NCBI RefSeq assembly: GCF_900199185.1 | Contig: NZ_OBMI01000001.1 | Span: forward strand, 496,001 to 560,000 | From: Sphingomonas guangdongensis | GTDB taxonomy: Bacteria; Pseudomonadota; Alphaproteobacteria; Sphingomonadales; Sphingomonadaceae | Reading direction: 5' to 3' | DNA: 64,000 bases | Part shown: positions 25,372 through 38,211 of the stretch, piece after piece | Layout of the letters: each line of letters opens with the position of its first letter | Position numbering within the stretch: position 1 is the stretch's first letter | Notes under the pieces: model-generated | The model's input: the letters and a program-made list of their open reading frames with translations, nothing else | Database searches by the model: none | Told to the model about the DNA's origin: nothing | Position numbers and translations under genes: made by a program

Positions 25372-27726
25372 TTAGGCGGCGACCGCCTGCTCCTGATTGA
25401 CGATCAGCTTCGTCAACTCTTCGAGCTTCATCGGTTTGCCGATAAAGTAACCCTGGATCTTGTCGCACTCCAGATTGGTTAGCTCGGCAAGTATTTCGGG
25501 GGTCTCGACGCCCTCTGCGACAACGGTTCTCCCCAGCGAATGCGCCAGTTCGATGGTTGAATGGACCATCAGGCGGTCGCTCGCATTACGATCGAGTGCC
25601 GCGATGAAGCTCCGGTCGATCTTCACTTCCGTTGCCGGGATCCGCTTGAAGTATTCGAGGGTGGAAAAGCCGGTTCCGTAGTCATCTATGGACACGTTGA
25701 TGCCGAGCGAGCCGATCTCCTCCAGCGTCCGGATCGACGCGCGGCCGCTGGTCAGGGCGGCCGATTCGGTCACCTCAAGGGTCAGCCGCTCTGGCGGCAA
25801 TCGAGCATCGGCGAGTTGCTGCCGGACGAGGCTGACCAGCCCCGGCCGCTCGAGCAGCCGCGCCGAGATGTTGACCGCGACATCAAAGGTGATGCCGCGC
25901 GCCTGGAAAGCCGCGGCCGTCTTGATCGCATCGCCGAGCACGAAGGCGGTCAGCTTGTCGATGCGGTTGTGCTGCTCGGCAGCGAGCACGAATTCCATCG
26001 GGCTGACCGCACCCTTCTCCGGATGCGACCAGCGCACCAGCGCTTCCGCGCCGCACAGGCGACCGGTCCGGACGTCGAGCTGCGGCTGATAGGCGACCCA
26101 CACCTCGCCGCTGTCGATCGCGGCGTCGAGCCGGCCGAGCAGCGACAATTTCCACTCCGCATCGGCGAGCTTCGCCGGGTCATAGGCCTTCCAGCGCAGC
26201 CCCTCGGCCGCAGCTTCTGATGCTGCGACCAGTGTCGCGCCGATCCGATTTGCCAGATTGCGATCGCGTATGGCATCGTAGCCGAACGTAACCGAGAGAT
26301 CGATCGGACGACCGTCGATCAGCGCCGGGCTGCGAAACAGGGCGTGAAGCGCATCGAGCTGGTCCGGGCCCGCGCTCTCGGCCGTCGACCCCCACACGAA
26401 GATGCCTTCGTCGCCCTGGTAGATTCGGGCACCGTGACCGCCGAGTTCGAGCCGCGCTACGATCTGCTTGACCAGCGCATGCTCGCCCTCCTCCGGCAGC
26501 GACGAACTGATCTCCGCGAAGTTGTGAATGCGGGCGCCGACGAGCACCGGCTGATGAGGATCGCATTCGTCACGCAGCGCGTTGAGGTTGGGCAGGCCGG
26601 AGACGGCGTTGACGTTGCCGCGGAGCCTGGCAGACCGCCGATACTTCAGCCAGGCGCGGCTTGGAGCGACGATCAGCACCAATGTGAGGCAAGGCACGAC
26701 ATCCAGGAAGACCAGTCGGGCTTCGGCAAAGAACGGCAGGACGGTACTCGCACCAAGCGCTCCGGCCAGTGCCAGCCGGCTGAGCCAGGTCGGGCGGCAC
26801 AGAACGTGCAGGCCGGCCAGCAGTGCGGTCAGCAGCAGCGGCCAGAACCAGCCAAGATCTACCGGCTTGCCGCTCAGCAGCGTTTCAGCCGCAAGGACGT
26901 TGACATAGCCGCCGTTGATCAGCCCGCGGCCTGGCAGAAAGTATACGTCGCCAAGATCGTGACTTGCTAGAGCTACAACTACATCCCTGCCGCGGAACGT
27001 CGACGCTGGAACTCTTCCGTTGATAACGTCGCTCGCGCTGACCGTCTTGATCTTTGCGAGGTCGATCGCATAGTCGATGGGGAAGGTTTCGCCCGCAGCT
27101 TTCGTGACGTTGGCCAGCTTCGCCGCCATCGTCTGCACCGGCTTTCCGTCAAACAGCGTTGCGTAGGGCATGTCACGGACGAGAGCCAACGACGAGTATT
27201 TGATCGCGACGCTGACAAGTCCCGCATTCTCACGAAATTCCGCTAGTGGAAGCTTGTTCCTGCCGCGTTCGACCGGGCCGTCCGGGAAGTAGCTGGCATC
27301 GAGCCACACGTTGCCCGCCTGCTTCAGAGCTTCGGCAAAACGACGATCCCCGGCGCGATCATGGCCGGGCGCGTGGAAGAAGATGTCGAAGAAGACTCGG
27401 TTCGCGCCGGCCGCGTTGACGCGGCGCAGCAGGTCAGCATGCCGCGCGCGGGACCATGGCCAGACTCCCAGCTTCTCGACGCTCGCCTGATCGATGCCGA
27501 CGACCACGATCCTGCCCGACGGCGGATGCGTGCGCGCCATGTTGCGGAGCATGCGGAGGTGATCGTCGATCGGTTCGAAGAAGCCGATCGCCGCCAGCAG
27601 CACCGTCGCCAGCGTCGTCCATGCCAGCACCTTGGCGGCGCTGCGCCGCACGAGGTCGTCGGGCGCATCGCTGCCATCCCGGGAGAACAGCCGGTTCCCG
27701 GCGCGACGGAGGTTGGCGAGGCTCAC
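25372..27726 (-). CDS. CHASE2-EAL c-di-GMP phosphodiesterase (degenerate GGDEF)
   Basis: 784 residues. An N-terminal helix (35-50) precedes a periplasmic CHASE2 sensor (about 55-270, with RIVVVGIDQASVEKLGVWPW and FFDIFFHAPGHDR), then three membrane helices (about 275-355). A degenerate GGDEF domain follows (YQGDEGIFVW in place of GGDEF), then an EAL domain. The EAL motifs look complete: GAEALVRW, VNISARLL, LEVTESA, SIDDYGTG, VKIDRSF, AEGVET and QGYFIGKPM. It should hydrolyse c-di-GMP in response to a periplasmic signal. GTG start at 27726. The small peptide gene lies directly downstream. Confidence 0.93.
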   Translation of the reverse strand: MSLANLRRAGNRLFSRDGSDAPDDLVRRSAAKVLAWTTLATVLLAAIGFFEPIDDHLRMLRNMARTHPPSGRIVVVGIDQASVEKLGVWPWSRARHADLLRRVNAAGANRVFFDIFFHAPGHDRAGDRRFAEALKQAGNVWLDASYFPDGPVERGRNKLPLAEFRENAGLVSVAIKYSSLALVRDMPYATLFDGKPVQTMAAKLANVTKAAGETFPIDYAIDLAKIKTVSASDVINGRVPASTFRGRDVVVALASHDLGDVYFLPGRGLINGGYVNVLAAETLLSGKPVDLGWFWPLLLTALLAGLHVLCRPTWLSRLALAGALGASTVLPFFAEARLVFLDVVPCLTLVLIVAPSRAWLKYRRSARLRGNVNAVSGLPNLNALRDECDPHQPVLVGARIHNFAEISSSLPEEGEHALVKQIVARLELGGHGARIYQGDEGIFVWGSTAESAGPDQLDALHALFRSPALIDGRPIDLSVTFGYDAIRDRNLANRIGATLVAASEAAAEGLRWKAYDPAKLADAEWKLSLLGRLDAAIDSGEVWVAYQPQLDVRTGRLCGAEALVRWSHPEKGAVSPMEFVLAAEQHNRIDKLTAFVLGDAIKTAAAFQARGITFDVAVNISARLLERPGLVSLVRQQLADARLPPERLTLEVTESAALTSGRASIRTLEEIGSLGINVSIDDYGTGFSTLEYFKRIPATEVKIDRSFIAALDRNASDRLMVHSTIELAHSLGRTVVAEGVETPEILAELTNLECDKIQGYFIGKPMKLEELTKLIVNQEQAVAA

Positions 27727-27906
27727 CAGGCAAGCGCTACGCTTCCTTGGTTAACACTCCCTTTCCCCGGCTAAACCATCCCCTTCCCCCATCGGCCCGC
27801 CCTTGCTATTCGCGCCCGCACAAATCCGTGTTTTCATCAGCTTCGCCGGCGCCCGCGGGAACCCTGCCCCGATCTGCGTGTCGTGCGACAGGGAAGGACC
27901 CCCGCT

Positions 27907-30587
<2,681 letters not shown>

Positions 30588-30591
<4 letters not shown>

Positions 30592-30959
30592 ACCGGCGCG
30601 GCGCGATCGCGGGCGCGCTGGGACTCGCGCTCACCGGGCGCGCGGCCGGCGCGGTCACGCCCGACGGTGCCTACGGGCTCGTCGGGCGGATCACCGCCAA
30701 GCCGGGGCAGCGCGCGGCGCTCGGGCAGCTGCTGCTGGGCGGGAGCGCAGACATGCCGGGCTGCCTGGCGTATCTGGTGGCCGAGGATGCAAACAACGCG
30801 AACCTGCTCTGGGTGACGGAAGCGTGGGAGAGCAAGGCCGCGCACGAGGCGTCGCTCCAGCTGCCGGCCGTGCGGGACGCGATCCGCCAGGCCGTGCCGA
30901 TCGTCGCCGCGTTCGAGACCGTGGCAACCACCCGCCCGCTCAGGAGCCGCCGCCCATGA
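30588..30959 (+). CDS. Exported antibiotic-biosynthesis-monooxygenase (ABM)-like protein
   Basis: 123 residues. The N-terminus [21 protein letters not shown] has a twin-arginine-adjacent RRG and a hydrophobic stretch, so it could be a Tat or Sec signal. The body has the ABM dimeric alpha-beta pattern: [20 protein letters not shown], then [34 protein letters not shown] and [16 protein letters not shown]. Members include quinol monooxygenases. It starts on the acnA stop and overlaps the DUF2147 gene by 4 bases, so all three are coupled. Confidence 0.85.
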
Positions 30960-31366
30960 TCCGCCGTCTTTCGACGATCGCGCTGCTCAGCGCAGCGACT
31001 GCGGCAGGTGCCGCGCCCGCACCGGTCACCGGACGCTGGATCACGCAGGGTGGGCAGGCCGTGGTGGAGGTCGCCCCCTGCGGTCAGCAGCTGTGCGGCC
31101 GTATCGTGCGCATCCTAAAGCCGCGTGCGGGCGGCCCGGCGGTCGACGCCAACAATCCGGACAAGAGCCTTCGTACCCGCCCGATCCAGGGCCTAGCGAT
31201 CCTGACCGGCTTCACCGCGGACGGCGATTACTGGCGCGGCCGCATCTATGATCCGGAGAGTGGACGCACCTACCGCTCCGAACTCCGCGGCGCGGGCGGG
31301 ACGCTCAAGGTCAAGGGCTGCTTCGGCCCGTTCTGCCGCACCCAGACATGGGCACGCGCGGGCTGA
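30956..31366 (+). CDS. DUF2147 periplasmic protein
   Basis: 136 residues with a signal peptide ([22 protein letters not shown]). The mature domain shows the DUF2147 hallmarks: VTGRWITQGGQAVVEVAPCG, QLCGRIVRIL, ILTGFTADGDYWRGRIYDPESG, and LKVKGCFGPFCRTQTW. It is a small beta-barrel of unknown biochemical role, often seen near lipid or envelope genes. Translation is coupled to the ABM-like gene (ATGA overlap). Confidence 0.9.
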   Translation: MIRRLSTIALLSAATAAGAAPAPVTGRWITQGGQAVVEVAPCGQQLCGRIVRILKPRAGGPAVDANNPDKSLRTRPIQGLAILTGFTADGDYWRGRIYDPESGRTYRSELRGAGGTLKVKGCFGPFCRTQTWARAG

Positions 31367-31491
31367 AGTCGACCGTCATGCCAGCGCAGGCTGGTATCCA
31401 TGTCCGGTGCCGAGTGGCGGCAAGTCGGGTGCCGTCGAGCCGGAGGTGACAACAGCCCTTGCCGCGGTAAGGGAGTGCCGGGAACAGCCGG

Positions 31492-32565
31492 TCAGACGTC
31501 GATCGGTCGCATCGGCCAGGTGACGGGCCGCCAGCGCCCGCCGTCGTCCTCCTCCAGCACCGTCAGTCCGGGCTGCCCGACCAGGCCGCCGCCGCGCACT
31601 TGCGCCACCGCTCGCGCGACATCCTCGCGGCCGCTCTGCCAGCGGTGCGCGGCACTCGCGCCCGAGAAGTCGAAGGCCTTGCCGCTCACCTCCCGCTCCT
31701 GCGCGCGGTAGGCAATGTGGAGCACGGTGACGGCTGGCGCGTCCGGCCCTTGCGCGGCGTAGAGCGCCTGCCAGGCGGCGAGCGCGCGGCGGCTCTGTGT
31801 CGCGAACATCAGGTCCTGCATGCGCGACACCGTCTCGCCGAGCGTTGCAGGCGGCGGCGCGCGCAAGGGCAGCAGATCGATCGCGACGCACAGCAGCGGC
31901 GCGTCACCCGGCTCTGCCAGCACCACGTCGAGCGGCAGATTGGCGGAAATGCCCGCGTCGCCGAGCAGCCGCCCGTCGACCTCCACCGGCGGAAAGGCCG
32001 GTAACAACGCCGCGCTCGCCCGCACGTGCGCGTGCTCCAGTCGGCGACGTGCGCTGTCGAACACGACGTCCTCGCCGGTCGCCACGTCGACCGCGGTGAT
32101 CGAGCAGCGGGGGTGCCCGTCGTTGAGCGTATCGACGTCGACCAGCGCCGCCAGGGTCGCAAGCATCGGAGTCGTGTCGTACAGGCTCGACGGCTCGGGA
32201 TTGCCGAACGGGTTCCACCACGGTCCCCACATGCTGCGCGGCGTGAACAGGCCCGGCTGTCCGGCCGCGAGCGTCAGCGCCGCCGCGCCGGTGCGGCGCG
32301 ACTGGTCGGCAGCGGGGTGGCTCTCGCTCGCGTCGTACGCTGGCCGCCACAGCCCCTCCAGCGCCGCCAGCCGTCGCTCGGGCGGGTTGCCGCACAGGAT
32401 CGCGCCGTTGATCGCGCCCGCCGATGCGCCCACCACCCAGTCGGGCAGCCAGCCAGCCTCGTCCAGCGCCTGGTACGCGCCCGCCTGATAGGCGCCGAGC
32501 GCGTTGCCGCCGCTCAGCACCAGCGCGATCCGCGCCGACGGCGCCTGCTCGTCACTCGTCGCCAT
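31492..32565 (-). CDS. Patatin-like phospholipase
   Basis: 357 residues. The oxyanion glycine loop is ALVLSGGNALGAYQAG at residues 14-29, the nucleophile motif GASAG lies near residue 45 (WVVGASAGAINGAI), and the catalytic aspartate is in LLGDAGISANLP (a DAG variant of DG[AG]). This Ser-Asp dyad hydrolyses phospholipid or acyl esters. The ATG at 32565 starts MATSDEQAPSARIALVLSG; the open frame upstream runs into the opposite-strand neighbour. The 125 bases downstream to the DUF2147 gene contain a REP-like hairpin. Confidence 0.93.
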   Translation of the reverse strand: MATSDEQAPSARIALVLSGGNALGAYQAGAYQALDEAGWLPDWVVGASAGAINGAILCGNPPERRLAALEGLWRPAYDASESHPAADQSRRTGAAALTLAAGQPGLFTPRSMWGPWWNPFGNPEPSSLYDTTPMLATLAALVDVDTLNDGHPRCSITAVDVATGEDVVFDSARRRLEHAHVRASAALLPAFPPVEVDGRLLGDAGISANLPLDVVLAEPGDAPLLCVAIDLLPLRAPPPATLGETVSRMQDLMFATQSRRALAAWQALYAAQGPDAPAVTVLHIAYRAQEREVSGKAFDFSGASAAHRWQSGREDVARAVAQVRGGGLVGQPGLTVLEEDDGGRWRPVTWPMRPIDV

Positions 32566-32629
32566 GGTCGCCTGTACGTGCAACGGTTGTTGATCGTTCC
32601 GGCGACGACGCCGCGCGCGCCGAGGCCCG

Positions 32630-33121
32630 TCAGTAATCGAACGCCATGCCGCGGCACGAGGCGGGACGCAGGCGATAGTCGGCGAAGATCGACGCCGGCT
32701 TGCCGACACGCTCCTCGGTGATGGTCCAGCGCCAGCCGGTGCCCTCGCGGCTGAACCGGTTGAGGTAGATCGCGTCCGGAAAGCGATAGCGCTGCACGAA
32801 GCCGCTTTCCTCCAGCGTACCAAGCCCCAGCGACGGTTCGTACAGGCCGCCGAAGGTGTCGGAGAAGACCGAGCCGATCGCGCGCGGCTGCTGGACGGCG
32901 CCATAGGTGATCGCCGCCTCGTAGGGTTTCGCCCCCGTCGCGCGCAGGTGCAGGGTGAAATAGCGGCGGCCAAGGTGCCACTCGCCCCGTGCGATCGACG
33001 GCGATGCCTCGCCCTGCACCTGGCCGCTCACTCGCCAGCATCCGTGCAGGCCGCCCACGACCGCCAGGCCCGGCGGGACGGTGTAGGCCGGCGTCGCCAG
33101 CAACAGCACGAACGACAGCAT
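32630..33121 (-). CDS. Exported hypothetical protein
   Basis: 163 residues. MLSFVLLLATPAYTVPPGLA is a probable signal peptide, preceded by a strong GGAGGGG site. The mature part is beta-rich and reads like a lipocalin-type or DUF1579-type domain: LHGCWRVSGQVQGEA, then GEWHLGRRYFTLHLRAT and GWRWTITEERVGKPA. Two cysteines (HGCW and ASCRG) could pair. No family confirmed. Divergent from the sigma-54 activator gene. Confidence 0.75.
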   Translation of the reverse strand: MLSFVLLLATPAYTVPPGLAVVGGLHGCWRVSGQVQGEASPSIARGEWHLGRRYFTLHLRATGAKPYEAAITYGAVQQPRAIGSVFSDTFGGLYEPSLGLGTLEESGFVQRYRFPDAIYLNRFSREGTGWRWTITEERVGKPASIFADYRLRPASCRGMAFDY

Positions 33122-33274
33122 CACCGTCCCCTCCGCACGACCCTGGAGCGCGATTATGCCGCTAGTTCTGGATCGGTCCAGATCGGGTCCACGTCGGCCG
33201 TCCGCGCGCTTAAGCCGCCCTTTACCGCCCCGCGCTATGCCGCTGCCCCTGACTGGGACGGTGGGGACACACGA

Positions 33275-34702
33275 ATGACGCGCAACGGCCAGCGCCTGCT
33301 GATGTTGATCGATGACGAACCCGCACAGCGCCGGCTGATTGCCGCGATCGCCGCCCGGCGCGGGTGGCGTACCATCTTTGCCGGCGACGCGGAGATGTCG
33401 ATCGCGCAGCTCGGCACACCGGACGGCATGGCGCTCGACGCCATCCTGCTCGACAGCTGGTCGCCGGAGGCGGATCCCACCGGATTGATCCGCGAGCTGC
33501 GCACGCGACGTCCTAAGCTCCCGATCCTCACGCTGACCGCCGACAACTCGGTCGCGGCCGCGGTGGAGGCGATGCGCGCCGGCGCCACCGACTTCCTGGT
33601 GAAGCCGCTCGGCGCCGAGCGCCTGCTCGCCGCACTGGAGGCAGCGGTCGGCGGCACCAGCGCGGGCGAGCTCCGCCCGCTTACCGAGAAGCTGCCCGCG
33701 ACCCTGGCGTTCGAGGACATCGTCGGCGCCGCTCCCCAGTTCCGCGCCGCACTCGCCATCGCCGCCAAGGCCGCTCGCGCCCGCGTCCCCGTGCTGATCG
33801 AGGGCGAGAGCGGCGTCGGCAAGGAAGTGGTCGCCGACGCGCTCCACGCCGCCTCCCCGCGCGGCCGCAAACCGATGATTCGGATCAACTGCGGCGCGAT
33901 TCCCGCCAACCTGGTCGAGAGCGAGCTGTTCGGGCACGAGAAGGGCGCCTTCACCGGCGCGTTCGAGCGCAAGGTCGGCCGTTTCACCGATGCCGACGGC
34001 GGCACCATCTTCCTCGATGAGATTGGCGAGATGCCGCTGGAGGCGCAAGTGAAGCTGCTGCGCGTGCTCCAGTCGGGCGAGGTCCAGCCGGTCGGCGCGC
34101 GCCACCCGCGCGAGGTGGACGTCCGCGTGATCGCCGCCACCAACAAGACGCTGGCGCACGAGGTGGAGGCGGGCCGTTTCCGCGAGGACCTCTACTACCG
34201 CCTGAACGTCGTGCAGGTGACGATCCCCCCCTTGCGCGACCGGCCCGGCGACATCGCGCCGCTGGCGCGGCACCTGCTCGGCCGCATCGCGCTCCAGCCG
34301 GGGCTGCGTCCGCTCGGCATCACCGACGACGCACTGTCGCTGCTGGTCCAGTACGACTGGCCCGGGAACGTCCGCCAGCTCCAGAACGCCCTCTTCCGGG
34401 CCGCCGTGCTGTGCGACGGCGACGCGCTCACCCGCGCCGACTTCCCGCAGATCGCGACGCTCGCCGGTGCCCGCTCCAGCGCGCCGGGCAGCCCGGCCTC
34501 GCTCGCCGGGGCGAGCGGCGTCACGCTGTTCCGCGCCGACGGCAACCTGCGCGCGCTTGAGGAGATCGAGGCGGACGTGATCCGCCTTGCGATCGGACAC
34601 TATCGCGGCCGCATGACGGAAGTCGCCCGGCGGCTCGGGATCGGTCGCTCGACCCTCTACCGAAAGCTCGGCGAACTGGGGATCGACCAGAGCGCGGCGT
34701 GA
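33275..34702 (+). CDS. NtrC-type sigma-54-dependent response regulator
   Basis: 475 residues. The receiver domain (8-125) has MLIDDEP, the phospho-acceptor Asp in AILLDSWSP and the lysine in FLVKPLG. The AAA+ domain (about 150-385) has Walker A GESGVGKE, the sigma-54-contact loop GAFTGA, Walker B GTIFLDEIGEM and the arginine-finger region FREDLYYRLNVVQVTIPPLRDR. The C-terminal Fis-type helix-turn-helix is MTEVARRLGIGRSTLYRKL. The ATG at 33275 gives the normal receiver N-terminus. No cognate histidine kinase is adjacent. Confidence 0.95.
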   Translation: MTRNGQRLLMLIDDEPAQRRLIAAIAARRGWRTIFAGDAEMSIAQLGTPDGMALDAILLDSWSPEADPTGLIRELRTRRPKLPILTLTADNSVAAAVEAMRAGATDFLVKPLGAERLLAALEAAVGGTSAGELRPLTEKLPATLAFEDIVGAAPQFRAALAIAAKAARARVPVLIEGESGVGKEVVADALHAASPRGRKPMIRINCGAIPANLVESELFGHEKGAFTGAFERKVGRFTDADGGTIFLDEIGEMPLEAQVKLLRVLQSGEVQPVGARHPREVDVRVIAATNKTLAHEVEAGRFREDLYYRLNVVQVTIPPLRDRPGDIAPLARHLLGRIALQPGLRPLGITDDALSLLVQYDWPGNVRQLQNALFRAAVLCDGDALTRADFPQIATLAGARSSAPGSPASLAGASGVTLFRADGNLRALEEIEADVIRLAIGHYRGRMTEVARRLGIGRSTLYRKLGELGIDQSAA

Positions 34703-34769
34703 TCGCGGCGGGACAACGCGCGCGCCGCCGTGCTAGGATGCGGCGTCTGAAGCCCGCAGGAGAGCTGCC

Positions 34770-35102
34770 GTGTTCGGAACCTTGGCCCTGTTCGCGGCGC
34801 TGCTGTTCGTCGCAAGTGCGCTCTTCGGACTGACGCGCCGACCGCATGCGTCGTTGCCGCTTGCGCAATTGATCCTCGCGCTTGCCGCGAGCGCGCTCGG
34901 GATCTTGCACTGGCGAGCGAGCGGCGACACGCGCTGGCTGGTCGGCGGCGTGCTGCTGCTTGGCGCGGCGGTACCGAGCTGGGCGTCGCGCGGACGGCGC
35001 GCGGTGCTGATTGCGGCGATCGTCTGCGGGCTGCTCGGCACGGCGCTCTACGGCGCGGCGAGCGCCAGCCCCAAGAAGCCGGTCACCCCCGCCGTCCGGT
35101 GA
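34770..35102 (+). CDS. Small membrane protein of unknown function
   Basis: 110 residues with four hydrophobic helices (TLALFAALLFVASALFGL, LAQLILALAASALGIL, WLVGGVLLLGAAVPSW, VLIAAIVCGLLGTALYG). The GTG at 34770 has AGGAG 7 bases upstream. No recognised family. Its 3' end overlaps the convergent folP gene by 20 bases. The gap to the sigma-54 activator is only 67 bases, so cotranscription is possible. Confidence 0.7.
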   Translation: MFGTLALFAALLFVASALFGLTRRPHASLPLAQLILALAASALGILHWRASGDTRWLVGGVLLLGAAVPSWASRGRRAVLIAAIVCGLLGTALYGAASASPKKPVTPAVR

Positions 35103-36210
35103 GCGCCGCATCGCGCAGGCCGCGCCAGACGCGGATCGCCTGCGCCGTCTCCGCCACGTCGTGGACGCGGAGCAGCTGCGCGCCGTGATTCGCTCCGTGC
35201 AGCGCCAGCGCGACGCTGCCGCCCAGCCGCTGATCCACCGGCGCTTCGTTTGAGAGCGCGCCGATCAGCCGCTTGCGGCTGGCGCCCAGCACCACCGCGC
35301 AGCCGAGGCCGTGGAACAGCGCCGTGCCGTTCAGCAGCGCGAGATTGTCGGAGAGCGACTTGCCGAAACCGATCCCCGGGTCGACGAGGATGTGCGTCCG
35401 CTCGACGCCGGCAGTCTCGACCGCCGCGATCCGCGCCTCCAGCCAGTCATAGACGTCCAGCAGGACGTCGCCGTAGCCGCCGTCGCCGTGCGGCCCGCGC
35501 GCCGGATCGGGGGAGTGCATCAGCACGACGGGCACACCCGCCCGCGCGACCACCTCTGCGGCGCGATCGTCAAAGGCGAGCGCGGCCACATCGTTGACCA
35601 GGGTCGCGCCGGCGGCGATCGCCGCTTCCATCACCGCCGCCTTGCGCGTGTCGATCGAGACGGGGGTCCCCGTCGCTGCGAGCGCGCGGACGACCGGCTC
35701 GACCCGCGCGATCTCGTCCCCTTCCCACACCGTCGTGGCGCCCGGCCGGGTCGATTCGCCGCCCACGTCGACGATCGCGGCGCCCTGCACGCCGAGGTCA
35801 AATCCGGCCTGCGCAACCGCCGCGGGATCGCCACCGTTCCGTCCGCCATCTGAGAAACTATCCGGCGTCACGTTCAGGATGCCCATGACCTGCGGCTGAT
35901 CGAGCCGGATCGTGCGCGCGCCGAACACGAGCGGCGCACGCGGCGCGGACAGCCGCTCGGCGAGCAGGCGGACGCGAGCAGCCTGCGCGGGCGGCAGGTT
36001 GGCGATGAGGGCGGAAAGCTCCGGCACGGCCACGCTCTCCTGCACCACCCGGGCGTTCCCGACCCGCGCGATCAGCTCGTACGCGGCGAACCACAGCAGA
36101 CCGCCCGCGAGCCGGGCCACCTGCCCGTCGCGCCCCACCGGCGTGTCCACGAACCCCTCCGGCCGCAGGTACAGCCGCGCGCCGGCAGGGATGGTGCGAG
36201 GATCGATCAC
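35083..36210 (-). CDS. folP: Dihydropteroate synthase with N-terminal extension
   Basis: 375 residues, about 90-100 longer than typical DHPS. The catalytic TIM barrel begins near residue 108 with PQVMGILNVTPDSFSDGG, followed by VDVGGESTRPGATTV, VSIDTRKAAVMEAAI, VNDVAAL, VVLMHSPD and LLVDPGIGFGKSLSDNLALL-type segments, ending GASRKRLIG and LRVHDVAET. DHPS joins p-aminobenzoate to dihydropterin pyrophosphate and is the sulfonamide target. The first 105 residues (from MIDPRTIPAGARLYLRPEG) form an extra domain of unknown role. The GTG at 36210 has AAGGAA upstream. Confidence 0.94.
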   Translation of the reverse strand: MIDPRTIPAGARLYLRPEGFVDTPVGRDGQVARLAGGLLWFAAYELIARVGNARVVQESVAVPELSALIANLPPAQAARVRLLAERLSAPRAPLVFGARTIRLDQPQVMGILNVTPDSFSDGGRNGGDPAAVAQAGFDLGVQGAAIVDVGGESTRPGATTVWEGDEIARVEPVVRALAATGTPVSIDTRKAAVMEAAIAAGATLVNDVAALAFDDRAAEVVARAGVPVVLMHSPDPARGPHGDGGYGDVLLDVYDWLEARIAAVETAGVERTHILVDPGIGFGKSLSDNLALLNGTALFHGLGCAVVLGASRKRLIGALSNEAPVDQRLGGSVALALHGANHGAQLLRVHDVAETAQAIRVWRGLRDAALTGRRG

Positions 36211-36259
36211 GTGGGAGGTTCCTTTCGTCACCCGGGCGCAAGGCCGGGGTGACCGCACG

Positions 36260-37557
<1,298 letters not shown>

Positions 37558-37581
37558 GCGCGCCGACCGCGACCACAATCC

Positions 37582-38211
37582 CTAGTGGTGTGACGCGAAA
37601 GACTCAGCCGGCATGGATAACGGCAGCTCGGCCTGTGCGACGGGCGCGAAGCTGCGGCGATGAAGCGGCGATGGCCCGTGTTCGCGCAGCGCGCGGAGAT
37701 GCTGCGCGCAGCCATAGCCCTTGTTCGAGTGCCAGCCGTACTGCGGATGCGCTGCGGCATGCGCGATCATGATGGTGTCGCGCGTGTGCTTGGCAACGAT
37801 CGACGCGGCGGCGATGGAGGCCGAGATCGCGTCCCCGCCGACGATCGCGGTCGCCGTATAACTCCAGCGTGGCAGGCGGTTGCCGTCGACCAATACGTGT
37901 TCGACCGAGCAGCCGAGCGCCTCCACCGCCAGCGTCATCGCCTTCATCGTCGCCCAGTAGATGTTGAGCCGGTCGATCTCGTCCGCCTCGACGATCCCGA
38001 CGCCGACGCCCGCGCAGCCGTGGAGCCGCTCGCACAGCGTCTTGCGGGTCGCCGCCGAGAGCTGTTTCGAATCGTTCAGGCCGCGCGGGATGCCCTTCGC
38101 CGGCAGGATCACCGCAGCAGCGACAACGGGTCCGGCCAGCGGTCCGCGGCCGGCCTCGTCGACCCCGGCGACCGGCCCGGCGTACAGCCGCTCGTGCTTC
38201 AACCCCGGCAT
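37582..38211 (-). CDS. rnhB: Ribonuclease HII
   Basis: 209 residues. Cleaves RNA in RNA-DNA hybrids, including single ribonucleotides. The catalytic DEAGRGPLAGPVVAAAV motif is near residue 18, with GLNDSKQLS, the DE pair in GIVEADEIDRLNI, VLVDGNRLP and ASIVAKHTRD. GYGCAQHLRALREHGPSPLHRRSF is the typical C-terminal part. It overlaps thiD by 13 bases, placing it at the end of a glmM-DUF1272-thiD-rnhB transcription unit. Confidence 0.96.
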   Translation of the reverse strand: MPGLKHERLYAGPVAGVDEAGRGPLAGPVVAAAVILPAKGIPRGLNDSKQLSAATRKTLCERLHGCAGVGVGIVEADEIDRLNIYWATMKAMTLAVEALGCSVEHVLVDGNRLPRWSYTATAIVGGDAISASIAAASIVAKHTRDTIMIAHAAAHPQYGWHSNKGYGCAQHLRALREHGPSPLHRRSFAPVAQAELPLSMPAESFASHH

